The notes beneath the pieces are model-generated. The model was not told where the DNA came from, did not search any database, and saw nothing but the letters and a program-made list of their open reading frames with translations. Of a stretch of DNA of 64,000 nt, positions 55,865 to 64,000 are shown in pieces (the stretch's first letter is position 1; each line of letters starts with the position of its first letter). The DNA lies in the NCBI GenBank assembly GCA_965153355.1, contig OZ231127.1, positions 38,874,001-38,938,000 of the forward strand, written 5' to 3'. The position numbers and the translations under genes were made by a program. Source of the stretch: Flaccisagitta enflata (taxonomy: Eukaryota > Chaetognatha > Sagittoidea > Aphragmophora).

Positions 55865-57235
55865 TAATACTTATTAAGCCTAACACTGAGTTGATATGAT
55901 GACCTCTAAGAAATTTCATGCGTATTTCCCATGAATTTTCACAACAATTTCTTTCATATCTCCTCAGCCTCTGCTTCAAATTTTACAAAATTTTAAGTGA
56001 AAAAATTACTCAAAAAAATCTTTCAAACGGCTCCAATCCCAATCTTGTGCACCTATTACTTTAGGCGCAATGCTTTTTTGAAGATTAAAAAATTCCAGAT
56101 GGTTAATTTTCAGTCTATTTGGGGGATCCGTCACATTTTTTTTAGAAACATACTTATTTATAGGTCGCCTAACTTCGCCATACGGCTATAGGACCCAAAT
56201 TAGTCATACTTGACAACCATGAAAGCCGTTTGGCTCATACCTCATGTACATTTGTGTACAATGAGTTGATATGATGACCTTAAAGAAATTTCATGTGTAT
56301 TTCCCATGAATTTTGACAATTGTTTTTTTAATATCTCCTCAGCCTCTGCTTCGATTTTTACGAAATTTTTTGTGAAGAAATTACTTAAAAAAATCTTTCG
56401 AATGGCTCCAATCCCGATCTTGTGCACTTAATACTTTAGGAGCAATGATTTTTTGAAGATTAAAAAATTCCAGATGGTTAATTTTCAGTCTATTTTTGGG
56501 GGTCCGTCACATTTTTTTTTAGAAACATACTTATTTATAGGTCGCCTAACTTCGCCATACGGCTATAGAACCCAAATTAGTCATACTTGACAACCATAAA
56601 AGCCGTTTGGCTCATACCTCATGTACATTTGTGTACAATGAGTTGATATGATGACCTTAAAGAAATTTCATGTGTATTTCCCATGAATTTTGACAATTGT
56701 TTTTTTAATATCTCCTCAGCCTCTGCTTCGATTTTTACGAAATTTTTGGTGAAGAAACTACTTAAAAAAATCTTTCAAATGGCTCCAATCCCCATCTTGT
56801 GCACCTATTACTTTAGGCGCAATGATTTTTTAAAGATTAAAAAATTCCAGATGGTTAATTTTGGGTCTATTTGGGGGTCCGTCACATTTTTTTTTAGAAA
56901 CACACTTATTTATAGGTCGCCTAACTTCGCCATACGGCTATAGGACCCAAATTAGTCATACTTGACAACCATGAAAGCCGTTTGGCTCATACCTCATGTA
57001 CATTTGTGTACACTGAGTTGATATGATGACCTTTAAGAAATTTCATGTTTATTTCCCATGAATTTTGACAATTGTTTTTTTTATATCTCCTCAGCCTCTG
57101 CTTCGATTTTTACGAAATTTTTGGTGAAAAAACTACTTAATAAAATCTTTCAAATGGCTCCAATCTCGATCTTGTGCACCTAATATTTTAGGCGCAATGA
57201 TTTTTTAAAGATTAAAAAATATCGATGACTTTTAG
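55865..57235. repeat. 377-bp tandem repeat, about 3.5 copies
   Basis: The phrase TAGGTCGCCTAACTTCGCCA occurs at about 56160, 56537 and 56913. Each unit also contains TGAGTTGATATGATGACCTT, ATTTCCCATGAATTTTGACA and AATGGCTCCAATCCC. Units are about 95% alike by eye. A single related unit lies at 49650-49835. Short frames within it are broken. Confidence 0.92.
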
Positions 57236-58066
57236 CAAAAAAATACCCCTTGTCTTGGGTCATCTGTTTCTCTTTGAAGCATCAAAATATCCAAATGAAG
57301 CTCCATGGAGACCTGAAACACGCATTTTATAACCATATACACCTACTAGAATGAAAAAAAGTACATAAATTGACACAGCAAAGTTGGTCGTTATACTTTA
57401 TATGAACCCACTGTGGGTTGATTTTGGCCTGGGGGGAGTTGGAAAAACATAGGTGCTGAGGAATGGGTTTTGGGAGCTAAGAGGCCAGATATTGGGTCTG
57501 ATTTAGAACATTTGCGGCCTGATTATGGGTCTGAAAGATCTCATTCAGGGTCAAAGATGCCAGATTTTTGGTCTGAGTGGCTTCATTTGAGACAAAATGG
57601 GCTGAGAGGCTTGGTTTAAGGCTTTGGTAACACGGGAATGGAAAATAAAAAACAGAAACTGGAAAAAACCGTCATATGTGGAATCTTAGGTCACCGGCCC
57701 CTCCGAGGTCGTTGCCTAAAAAGGTTTTAGTGGCCAATCTGGCAACAGGGCTTTAGAACGGACCGACTAATCTACTTGATGTGATTTAAAAATGCTTGCA
57801 CGCGACTAGAGGTGAGAGACGAAAAAAAGAAGGACGCTTTTAGCAAGCTTTTTGGATCAAGAACTGCACATACAATGTGGCGGGTAAGTGCATATGGTTG
57901 GTTTCGGGATTCGGCGGGCAGTTAATAGGATTTAGGTATTGTACCGACAATCTTTCACACCGATGTCACATTGTTTGAAAGTCCGTCGGTCCGTGTAATA
58001 CTTAAGAAATAACTACGAAGCGCACGTGTAAGACAAAACTGAAAACTCTCAATTATTTCGCTGAAA
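57236..58066. other. family-2 remnant (57425-57735) in otherwise unstructured DNA
   Basis: From 57425 there are GGCCTGA(T/G)...GGGTCTGA units of about 21-40 bp. They are followed by CACCGGCCCCTCCGAGGTCG TTGCC, a decayed GGCC hairpin. A hairpin-element fragment (GCTTGCACGCGACTAGAGG) lies at about 57793. Confidence 0.55.
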
Positions 58067-58193
58067 AACAAGGCCAAGTTGGCCAATATGTAAGGTGCGA
58101 CGTGTGGATCGTCGAACGAATGCGTTACCCGACCAACCGAGCGACCAACCGACCAACAGACACAGCCGGTTATAGAGGTGCTTTGTCGCACCT
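58067..58193 (-). mobile_element. hairpin element, AGGTGCG subfamily
   Basis: It starts AAACAAGGCCAAGTTGGCCA and has AGGTGCGAC near 58094. ACCG/ACCA repeats follow, and it ends GGTTATAGAGGTGCTTTGTC GCACCTAAAAAAA. The hairpin AGGTGC-TTTGTC-GCACCT is at 58176-58193. Stem and subterminal copy agree in the changed bases. Confidence 0.8.
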
Positions 58194-58478
58194 AAAAAAA
58201 CATAGCAACAACAAAAAAATCGCGTGCGTGTGGTAACGTGTAAGAACATGCGAAAGGATACGGTCACGCACAATCTGCAATCCCCGCTTGTGTGGGCCTC
58301 TTTTCTCTTTCCCCCTTTTCGTTTATTTATAAAATCCCCTTTTTTTATCGAGCGCATGCGCAAAAGACAAATGTTTAGATTTGCGATCAACGCCTCTCTT
58401 TGCCGCCTCCACGTTTTGTCTCTCTACGCCTCACTCAACATGGTTTTGTCTCCCCTGGACGTGTCTATCCGTGTCTAT

Positions 58479-58893
58479 AGTGAAATGGGGTGGTTAGATG
58501 GTCGAGGGTGGTCGGTGGAGGTAAGTCCTGGTAGGTGGTGATTTTCAGCCCACAGTGATAGTGAAATGGGGTGGTTAAGTGGTCGAGGGTGGTCGAGGGT
58601 GGTCGGTGGAGGTAAGTCCTGGTAGGTGGTGATTTTCAGCCCACAGTGATAGTGAAATGGGGTGGTTAGGTGGTCGAGGGTGGTTGGTGGAGGTAAGTCC
58701 TGGTAGGTGGTGATTTTCAGCCCACAGTGATAGTGAAATGGGGTGGTTAGGTGGTCGAGGGTGGTTGGTGGAGGTAAGTCCTGGTAGGTGGTGATTTTCA
58801 GCCCACAGTGATAGTGAAATGGGGTGGTTAGGTGGTCGAGGGTGGTTGGTGGAGGTAACTCCTGGTAGGTGGTGATTTTCAGCCCACAGTGGT
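58479..58893. repeat. 81-bp tandem array, five copies
   Basis: The unit AGTGAAATGGGGTGGTTAGG ... GTGATTTTCAGCCCACAGTG starts at 58479, 58560, 58651, 58732 and 58813. The second unit has an extra 10 bases (a GTCGAGGGTG duplication). Its complement carries CCACC(C)TCGACCACCTAACC, resembling the CCACCTCAACCACCTAAAAC part of the 80-bp array. Confidence 0.93.
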
Positions 58894-58950
58894 CCGTCCG
58901 TCCGTCCGGACAAAATTTGTAACCTCGGGTTACATTTAGAATAGATTCTA

Positions 58951-59152
58951 AACAAGGCCGTATACACGGCTACCGAAGTCGCGTGTGGGTGGGCAGGGGC
59001 TATATTTGTGGTCGCTAGACCATTTGGGCAGGAGCAGTGAAGTCAAAAAAATAAAGTCATTAAAAAAAGTAAAATGTGTCCGACCAACCGACCGACCGAC
59101 CAACCAATCGACCGACGGACGGAGCGGGTTGTAGAGTCGCGTGCACGCGACT
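58951..59152 (-). mobile_element. AGTCGCG-hairpin element, reverse copy with perfect palindrome
   Basis: It starts AACAAGGCCGTATACACGGC and has AAGTCGCGTGTGGGTGGGCA. It ends GGTTGTAGAGTCGCGTGCACGCGACTAAAA; the palindrome AGTCGCGTGCACGCGACT is at 59135-59152. The subterminal AGTCGCGTG agrees. Confidence 0.88.
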
Positions 59153-59672
59153 AAAACACAAAACAAATAATAGTATAACGTTCAACTAAAATAACTAGAC
59201 TCGTCCAACCCTATACATCCGTTTTGGCGGGACTGATTTGGGATTTGGGGATGTATGCCCCTGCCCACCAGTCCGCAACGATATTGTGACCCCGCGTCAC
59301 TTGTTCTCTTCACTTTCTCCTGCGCCTCCGCTCCGCCGTGGGCGTATCACATAACAAAATCCCATTCGATATGATTTTTTCCGACTTGCAATCCTGTCAT
59401 CGGCCATTTTTCAGAGTCAGGCAGAAAGGTGAGAAGGAGAGAGGAGAAAGACAGGCAAAAAAGAGCGCGGTGAAGGGCTGGAGGACTAACTATGGGTGAA
59501 GGTCTATGGTTGTGGTTGACTTAACGAAGGACTGTAGGAATGAATGGCTGAATGAAATTGGCGGTGGGGGCCGTGGGGTCGTGGAGTGAAGGGCGGAGAG
59601 AAAGATAAGAGAAAGATAAGAAGGGGAGAGGAGAGGTGAAAAAGCGGTGGAAGGAATAGGAAATGTCTTGAT
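59153..59672. other. no recognisable gene
   Basis: Only a stray distal end of a hairpin element is seen (59257-59308, GCCCCTGCCCACCAGTCCGC AACGATATTGTGACCCCGCG). Purine-rich sequence follows. Confidence 0.45.
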
Positions 59673-60280
59673 AACTATAGCAAAAATAAAAATGAGACAA
59701 AATGTTTTATAGTGTTTGATATTCATGAAATAGGAAAAACATAGGAAAAGCCATGACCATTTGAAAGCTCTGCGAAAGATCTTCAAAATGAGACCATGCT
59801 GGTTGTCTTAGCTTTATTCGTTTAGAAATGACTTAAGGATAAAGAATAGATGGTCATGAGTGTAAAAGTAAAGTTGAAAAAGTTGAACGTTGTTGTTAGT
59901 TTATAAAAAAAAAAAAGAAAAAAGACTTTTCGACTTTTTTCTCTGGGAAGGTTTTAAAGATTTTCAAATTTTCTTTCATTCTAGACCAATCCCAGGTCTG
60001 TATCTCAAACCGTTAAGAAGTTAGAGCTCGTCAAAGTCAACTACTTCTTTTCAAAACCTTTAAAATTCAATTGGATCGCAAAAATGAATATGGCAATGTT
60101 TTCATTTAATCTTGTGGCATTTCTAAACGAATAAAGCTAGAATGACCAGCAATGTCGCATTTGAAAGATCTTTCGCAGAGCTTTCAAACGGTCATGGATT
60201 TTCTATGGTTTAAGTTTTCAGTTCAGCAAAAATCAGCAAAATAAGTTGTCCCGTTTTTTTGTTTTTTTTTTTGCTATAGT
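59673..60280. mobile_element. TA-flanked foldback element, ends ACTATAGCAAAA
   Basis: ACTATAGCAAAA(A) at 59674 and the inverted TTGCTATAGT ending about 60280 are each bordered by TA. The arms pair over CATGACC(A/G)TTTGAAAGCTC, TGCGAAAGATCTT and TTTATTCGTTTAGAAATG. A non-pairing middle lies at about 59830-60110. Confidence 0.72.
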
Positions 60281-60856
60281 TAGATAGGAAAGATCGGTAA
60301 ATCTACGAAATTCAGTAAAGCTCTGTGTTACAATCTTTTTTTGTTGTCATTGCAATATTTCAAACTGATAGTCGGCTTTGCCCTATGTCGCTTTGTTTGC
60401 TTTTAGTTTATTCGTGATATTTAAGCTTCATTACCGTAAAATCAGTAAGATCAAAGATTTAAAGGCAAAATGGAAGTAATGCATAAGGACTCGGAACGAA
60501 AGAAAAGATAAAGCATAAATACGATATAAAGCATCCCGTAAAACGGGACGCATGCTTCATCTCAGTAAATTCTTAGAAGGGAATAGATCTGATAGATCGG
60601 AATTTGAGCAAGACGAGCTATAATCGTTCATCTGTAGTACTTTTTTTTTTGGTCAACGGCCCCTAAAGCAGGGACAAGGATGCGCGGGATTTTCAAAAGC
60701 GTTCGCTTTCGCGTTTTTAAGCAGCTCGCGCATCGCGTTACGCATCGCATCCATTGGTTTTGGTTGCTAACGCGTTCGCGTTACGCGTTTTCAAGGCTTC
60801 CTACACTTTCTCTTATGGAAAGGAAGTAGGAAAGCAGAAAAGTAGAAAGAAAAAAA

Positions 60857-60894
60857 GAAAGATAGAATGAATGAATGAATGAATGAATGAATGA

Positions 60895-60934
<40 letters not shown>

Positions 60935-61190
60935 ATGAATGAATGAATGAATGAATGAATGAATGAATGAATGAATGAATGAAAGAAAGAAAGAAAGAAA
61001 GAAAGAAGGAAAGAAGGAAAGAAGGAAAGAAGGAAAGAAAGAAAGAAGGAATGAAAGAAAGGAGGAATGAAAGAAACAAAGAAAGAAGGAATGAAAGAAA
61101 GAAAGAAAGAAGGAATGAAAGGAATAAGGAATGAAAGGATTAAGGAATGAAAGGAATAAGGAATGAAAGGAATAAGGAATGAAAGGAATA
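60857..61190. repeat. (GAAT)n/(GAAA)n/(GGAAA)n microsatellite
   Basis: Alternating blocks of GAAT and GAAA tetramers that change to GGAATGAAAG-type units. Confidence 0.95.
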
Positions 61191-61379
61191 AGGGAGGAAA
61201 GAAACAGGGAGGAAAGATGGAATGAAGGAAATAGCAGAAATAATGAATTCTTGAAAGACAAAGAAAAAAAAACAGAGGAAAAAGAAAAGTAACCTGGGGT
61301 TGAAATATTGTTGTGGTAAATGGTCTCCCATGCCCAAACACATACACACAAGCGCGTGTGCACACTCACGCACATGCAC

Positions 61380-61428
61380 GTACACACACACACACTTGTG
61401 CACACACACACACATTCACACAAGCACA

Positions 61429-61492
<64 letters not shown>

Positions 61493-61494
61493 AA
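61380..61494. repeat. (CA)n then (TA)n microsatellite
   Basis: Interrupted CA repeats, pure CA at 61433-61471, then about ten TA units. Confidence 0.95.
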
Positions 61495-62040
61495 TGCACA
61501 CGCACAAACGCACACACACAAACGCGCACACACACAATCACGACCATATTGTAGTGTTTTTGTTTTGAATTTGGAGGTCGAGGACAAGGACAGGGCAGAA
61601 AAGCATGGATGCGAACGCTTTGGGGAGGATGCGCGTTCGCATCCACTCCTATATTCTATCAGATGCGTTCGCATCCTTATCCGCGTTTAGCAAAATCTCG
61701 CGCATCCTGTGCGTTTGCATTCACATCCCGGATCGCATCCTTATCCCTGCCCTAAAGGGGCCGATGACCTATGCTTTCACAAATGGGGAGATTTCTCCTT
61801 CTTCTTCTTCATCTCCTCTATGTCCCCCCCCCTACGCCAAGCCTCTAGACCCAAATCCCAGCCTTGAGGCCATTATCCTAGCCTTTATGTTTAAATCTCA
61901 TCCTTGAGGTCCAAATTCCAGCCCCATGGCCCATATCCCAGCGTCCCGACTTAAGTGTGATCCCCCCTCCCCAAAAGAATCATTGCTGCTGCCGTGTAAA
62001 TATTTGCCCCATGGAGAGAATAAATCTTGCTTTCATTTTT

Positions 62041-62206
62041 AGTCACGGACACACGACTCAACACATTGCCATGTTGGTGTGTCGGTCCGTTGGTCCATTG
62101 GTCCGTCTGTCCGGCAGTCTGTCTGTAACATTTTTGAATTACGGGCGATTTTTGCATTATCCCTCCTGCCCAACCATCTGCGACTGGATCGCCGTCTATC
62201 TGGCCT
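62041..62206 (+). mobile_element. hairpin element with weakened stem
   Basis: AGTCACGGACACACGACT (62041-62058) keeps four of seven outer pairs. The distal block GCGACTGGATCGCCGTCTAT CTGGCC is present; the terminal CTTGTT is lost. Confidence 0.7.
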
Positions 62207-62385
62207 AAATTCATTTGAAGCAGGGCACGGGTACCGCTGACCATCTAACGCTTTTGCGGCTATTTGATTTTTCTTCTTCTGGATTTTCTCAATTTCTTCC
62301 CCCCCAGTTCTCCTTTTCTTAAAGTTTTTATTGTTCTCTTTTTTATACCTGTAGTCTTGGTTGTCTTTTTCTTCTTTTTCTTTTT

Positions 62386-62571
62386 AGTCGCGTGCTACGC
62401 GACTCTACACCCCACTTTGTCTGTTCGTCCGTCCGTCCGTCAGTCACATTTTCCTTTTTTTATGATTTTATTTCTTTGACCTCACTGCTCCTGCCCAGAT
62501 GGTCTGGTGACCGCAAATATGGCCCCTGCCCACCCGCACGCGACTGGGGTAGCCGTGTATCTGGTCTTGTT
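62386..62571 (+). mobile_element. AGTCGCG-hairpin element
   Basis: The hairpin AGTCGCG-TGCTA-CGCGACT (62386-62404) is followed by CCGT repeats, TCACATTTTCCTTTTTTTAT and CCCCTGCCCACCCGCACGCG. The end is GTAGCCGTGTATCTGGTCTT GTT. The distal GCACGCGACT is complementary to AGTCGCGTGC. Confidence 0.87.
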
Positions 62572-62790
62572 CCTTTTCCTCCTCCTCCTTTCCTCCTTCT
62601 GCTTTTTCTTTTTCTTTTTCTTCTTCCTCTTCCTTTTCTTCCTCTTCCTCCCCATTTTTCCTACTCTTTCTGATTATATTATTGCTTGATTTATATCGCC
62701 AATAATGAGGAAGAAAGAGTGAAACAGAAAGAATTTCTCGTCGTTGAGATTCAATGAAATCAAATTGGCGTGAGTGACTCGTTAGGATTT

Positions 62791-62792
<2 letters not shown>

Positions 62793-62884
<92 letters not shown>
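62793..62884. repeat. (GA)n microsatellite
   Basis: About 46 GA units. Confidence 0.97.
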
Positions 62885-62887
<3 letters not shown>

Positions 62888-63102
62888 CTCAGATCCCTTT
62901 GGTTGCCCCTCGTCGCAACCACAGACTTAAAAGAGGATTTTCAGTCTGATCTTTTGACTTCATTTCCTCGATACGTTTGTCTGTCCGTCAATCCGACCGC
63001 CCGACCATCCCACGATGCGTCCTTTCAAATTTTTCACGTCAATCTGACTTTCTTATCGTTGTCCATGACAATTTAAATGGAATCGAATTAGTGTGCTAGC
63101 TA

Positions 63103-63608
63103 CTGTGGGGTTCGTGGAATAACAGCCTAAACTGGAGGAAGGTATTTAGGTGTCTTTATTTCATTTGACAAACTTGATATTTGAAATATAAGTTGTTAAA
63201 ATGATGCTTTGTCCCTGAGTTTTTTGGTTGCTATGGAAACTTTCCCACAGTATGTCCTGTAAGAATATTGCTCGTTTAGCCGTTGCTAGGGAGCATCATT
63301 CAGCGGTTGCTAGGTGTGATGCCCCCTAGCAACAGCCAAACGAGCAATAATCTTACAGAACATAATATGGGAAAGTTGTAGCAAATTTAATTCGGAGCAA
63401 TGTTCCCTGACAATATTTCTCAAGATATGGATATTTTAATGGTTATAAATGTTTGAAAAAATAATTTTGATTTCCATAGCAACCAAAAAACTCAGGGACA
63501 AAAGCATCGAGTGAACAACTTATATTTCAAATATCAAGTTTGTCAAAAAAAATTAAGACACTTAAATACCTTCCTCCAGTTTAGGCTGTTATTCCACGAA
63601 CCCCACTG
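63103..63608. mobile_element. 506-bp palindromic MITE, TA-flanked
   Basis: The ends CTGTGGGGTTCGTGG and CCACGAACCCCACTG are inverted copies with one mismatch at the second base. TA flanks both (63101-63102, 63609-63610). Arms pair over AATAACAGCCTAAACTGGAG GAAGGTATTTA and inner blocks. The core (ACTTTCCCACAGTATGTCCT ... CCGTTGCTAGGGAGC) is shared with 37860-38392, although the outer ends differ. Confidence 0.85.
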
Positions 63609-63610
63609 TA

Positions 63611-64000
63611 CATGCCGCCGTTCTAAATACCGGGTTTTTTTTAAGAACAAGTTACCTGTCATTACAAACCTAAACACAAGCAAAAGTCAACAAGCGAAAA
63701 ATACAAAAGAATGTTACCTTTCTTTTATCTCTTCCTTCTTAATTCTTCTCTTCTTTTTCTTTTTCTCCTTTTCCCCCTTTGATACACTGATACACTGATG
63801 GCTCAAAATGTTAAGATTTACAATTTCAAAGAGCTAAATGCGTGGAGAAAAAAAACATTTGAAATTATGTATAATGAGATCGCTTTGATGGTAGTGATTT
63901 AATGAGGACCCTGTTGATTCCGTTTTGATTGCTTTACTTCCTTGTTTCTACATTTAAGAATCAATTCTTTAACTATGTCTTTCCATACGTCGATCAGCAG
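63611..64000. other. no recognisable feature
   Basis: AT-rich sequence with a T/C-rich stretch at 63716-63780. No gene is supported. Confidence 0.5.

Larger units (their letters stand above)
60669..61749. mobile_element. 1081-bp element with 8-bp duplication CCCTAAAG (hAT-like)
   Basis: The ends CAGGGACAAGGATGCG and CGCATCCTTATCCCTG (inverted, about one mismatch plus indels inward) are flanked by CCCTAAAG (60661-60668, 61750-61757). GGATGCG-rich subterminal repeats occur inside both ends (about 60670-60790 and 61605-61740). The middle is microsatellite. An 8-bp duplication with CAGGG ends fits hAT. Confidence 0.85.
60645..62264. mobile_element. family-2 element split by a hAT-like element and a hairpin element
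   Basis: GGTCAACGGCC at 60652 and GGGGCCGATGACC at 61757 join to CGGCCCCTAAAGGGGCCG, the family-2 hairpin, if the insertion at 60669-61749 is removed. CCTTGAGG(C/T)CC..AATCCCAG units (61855-61945) follow. The tail GCAGGGCACGGGTACCGCTG ACCATCTAACGC is at 62220-62250, after a further insertion at 62041-62206. Confidence 0.72.

Overview
This window looks like repeat-dominated, intergenic DNA from an invertebrate animal. No bacterial operon, rRNA, tRNA or convincing host gene is visible. The evidence for an animal is a BEL/Pao LTR retrotransposon (a metazoan group), a LINE-type reverse transcriptase with C-terminal zinc fingers, TA-flanked and 8-bp-flanked foldback transposons, and an extreme load of (CT)n, (GA)n, (CA)n, (AT)n, (GAA)n and (CTTT)n tracts. 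I cannot name the species; the microsatellite density would suit a crustacean or another microsatellite-rich invertebrate, but that is a guess.

Layout. 1-7.3 kb: a hairpin-bearing repeat copy, a 509-bp Mutator-like foldback element and a cluster of 'AGTCGCG hairpin' elements. 7.4-23.8 kb: a nest of insertions. A hairpin element holds a TA-flanked MITE, which holds a second hairpin element with expanded minisatellites, which holds a BEL/Pao element of 13.3 kb on the minus strand (gag, pol, an extra ORF in the env position, two nearly identical LTRs, 5-bp target duplication). 24-34.8 kb: more hairpin elements, an 80-bp tandem array and long microsatellites. 36.3-46 kb: foldback elements, one split by an 830-bp insertion with an 8-bp duplication, and a recent 1.44-kb tandem duplication. 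46.8-49.6 kb: one hairpin element carrying a GC-rich minisatellite and an almost fully palindromic 1.87-kb hAT-like element. 51.5-53.6 kb: a LINE reverse transcriptase between two GAA tracts. 53.9-54.6 kb: a broken coiled-coil gene on the minus strand. 55.9-57.2 kb: a 377-bp tandem repeat. 58-64 kb: hairpin elements, an 81-bp array, another hAT-like element lodged exactly in a hairpin of the second dispersed family, and a mariner-like MITE.

The most notable signal is the dispersed element whose end is a near-perfect 18-nt palindrome (type AGTCGCGTGCACGCGACT). Its stem differs between copies (AGTCGCG, AGTTGCG, GGTTGCG, AGATGCG, AGGTGCG), but both arms change together. In most copies where I could compare them, a third copy of the arm near the opposite end changes too, often including loop bases. 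This three-way covariation implies selection for local and end-to-end pairing. The architecture (one terminal hairpin ending in CTAAAA, subterminal complementary copy at the other end, internal tandem repeats, insertion in T-rich DNA) resembles non-autonomous Helentron-type elements (HINE/DINE-1), though the sequence family is unknown to me. All coordinates were read by eye, so repeat boundaries may be off by a few bases.
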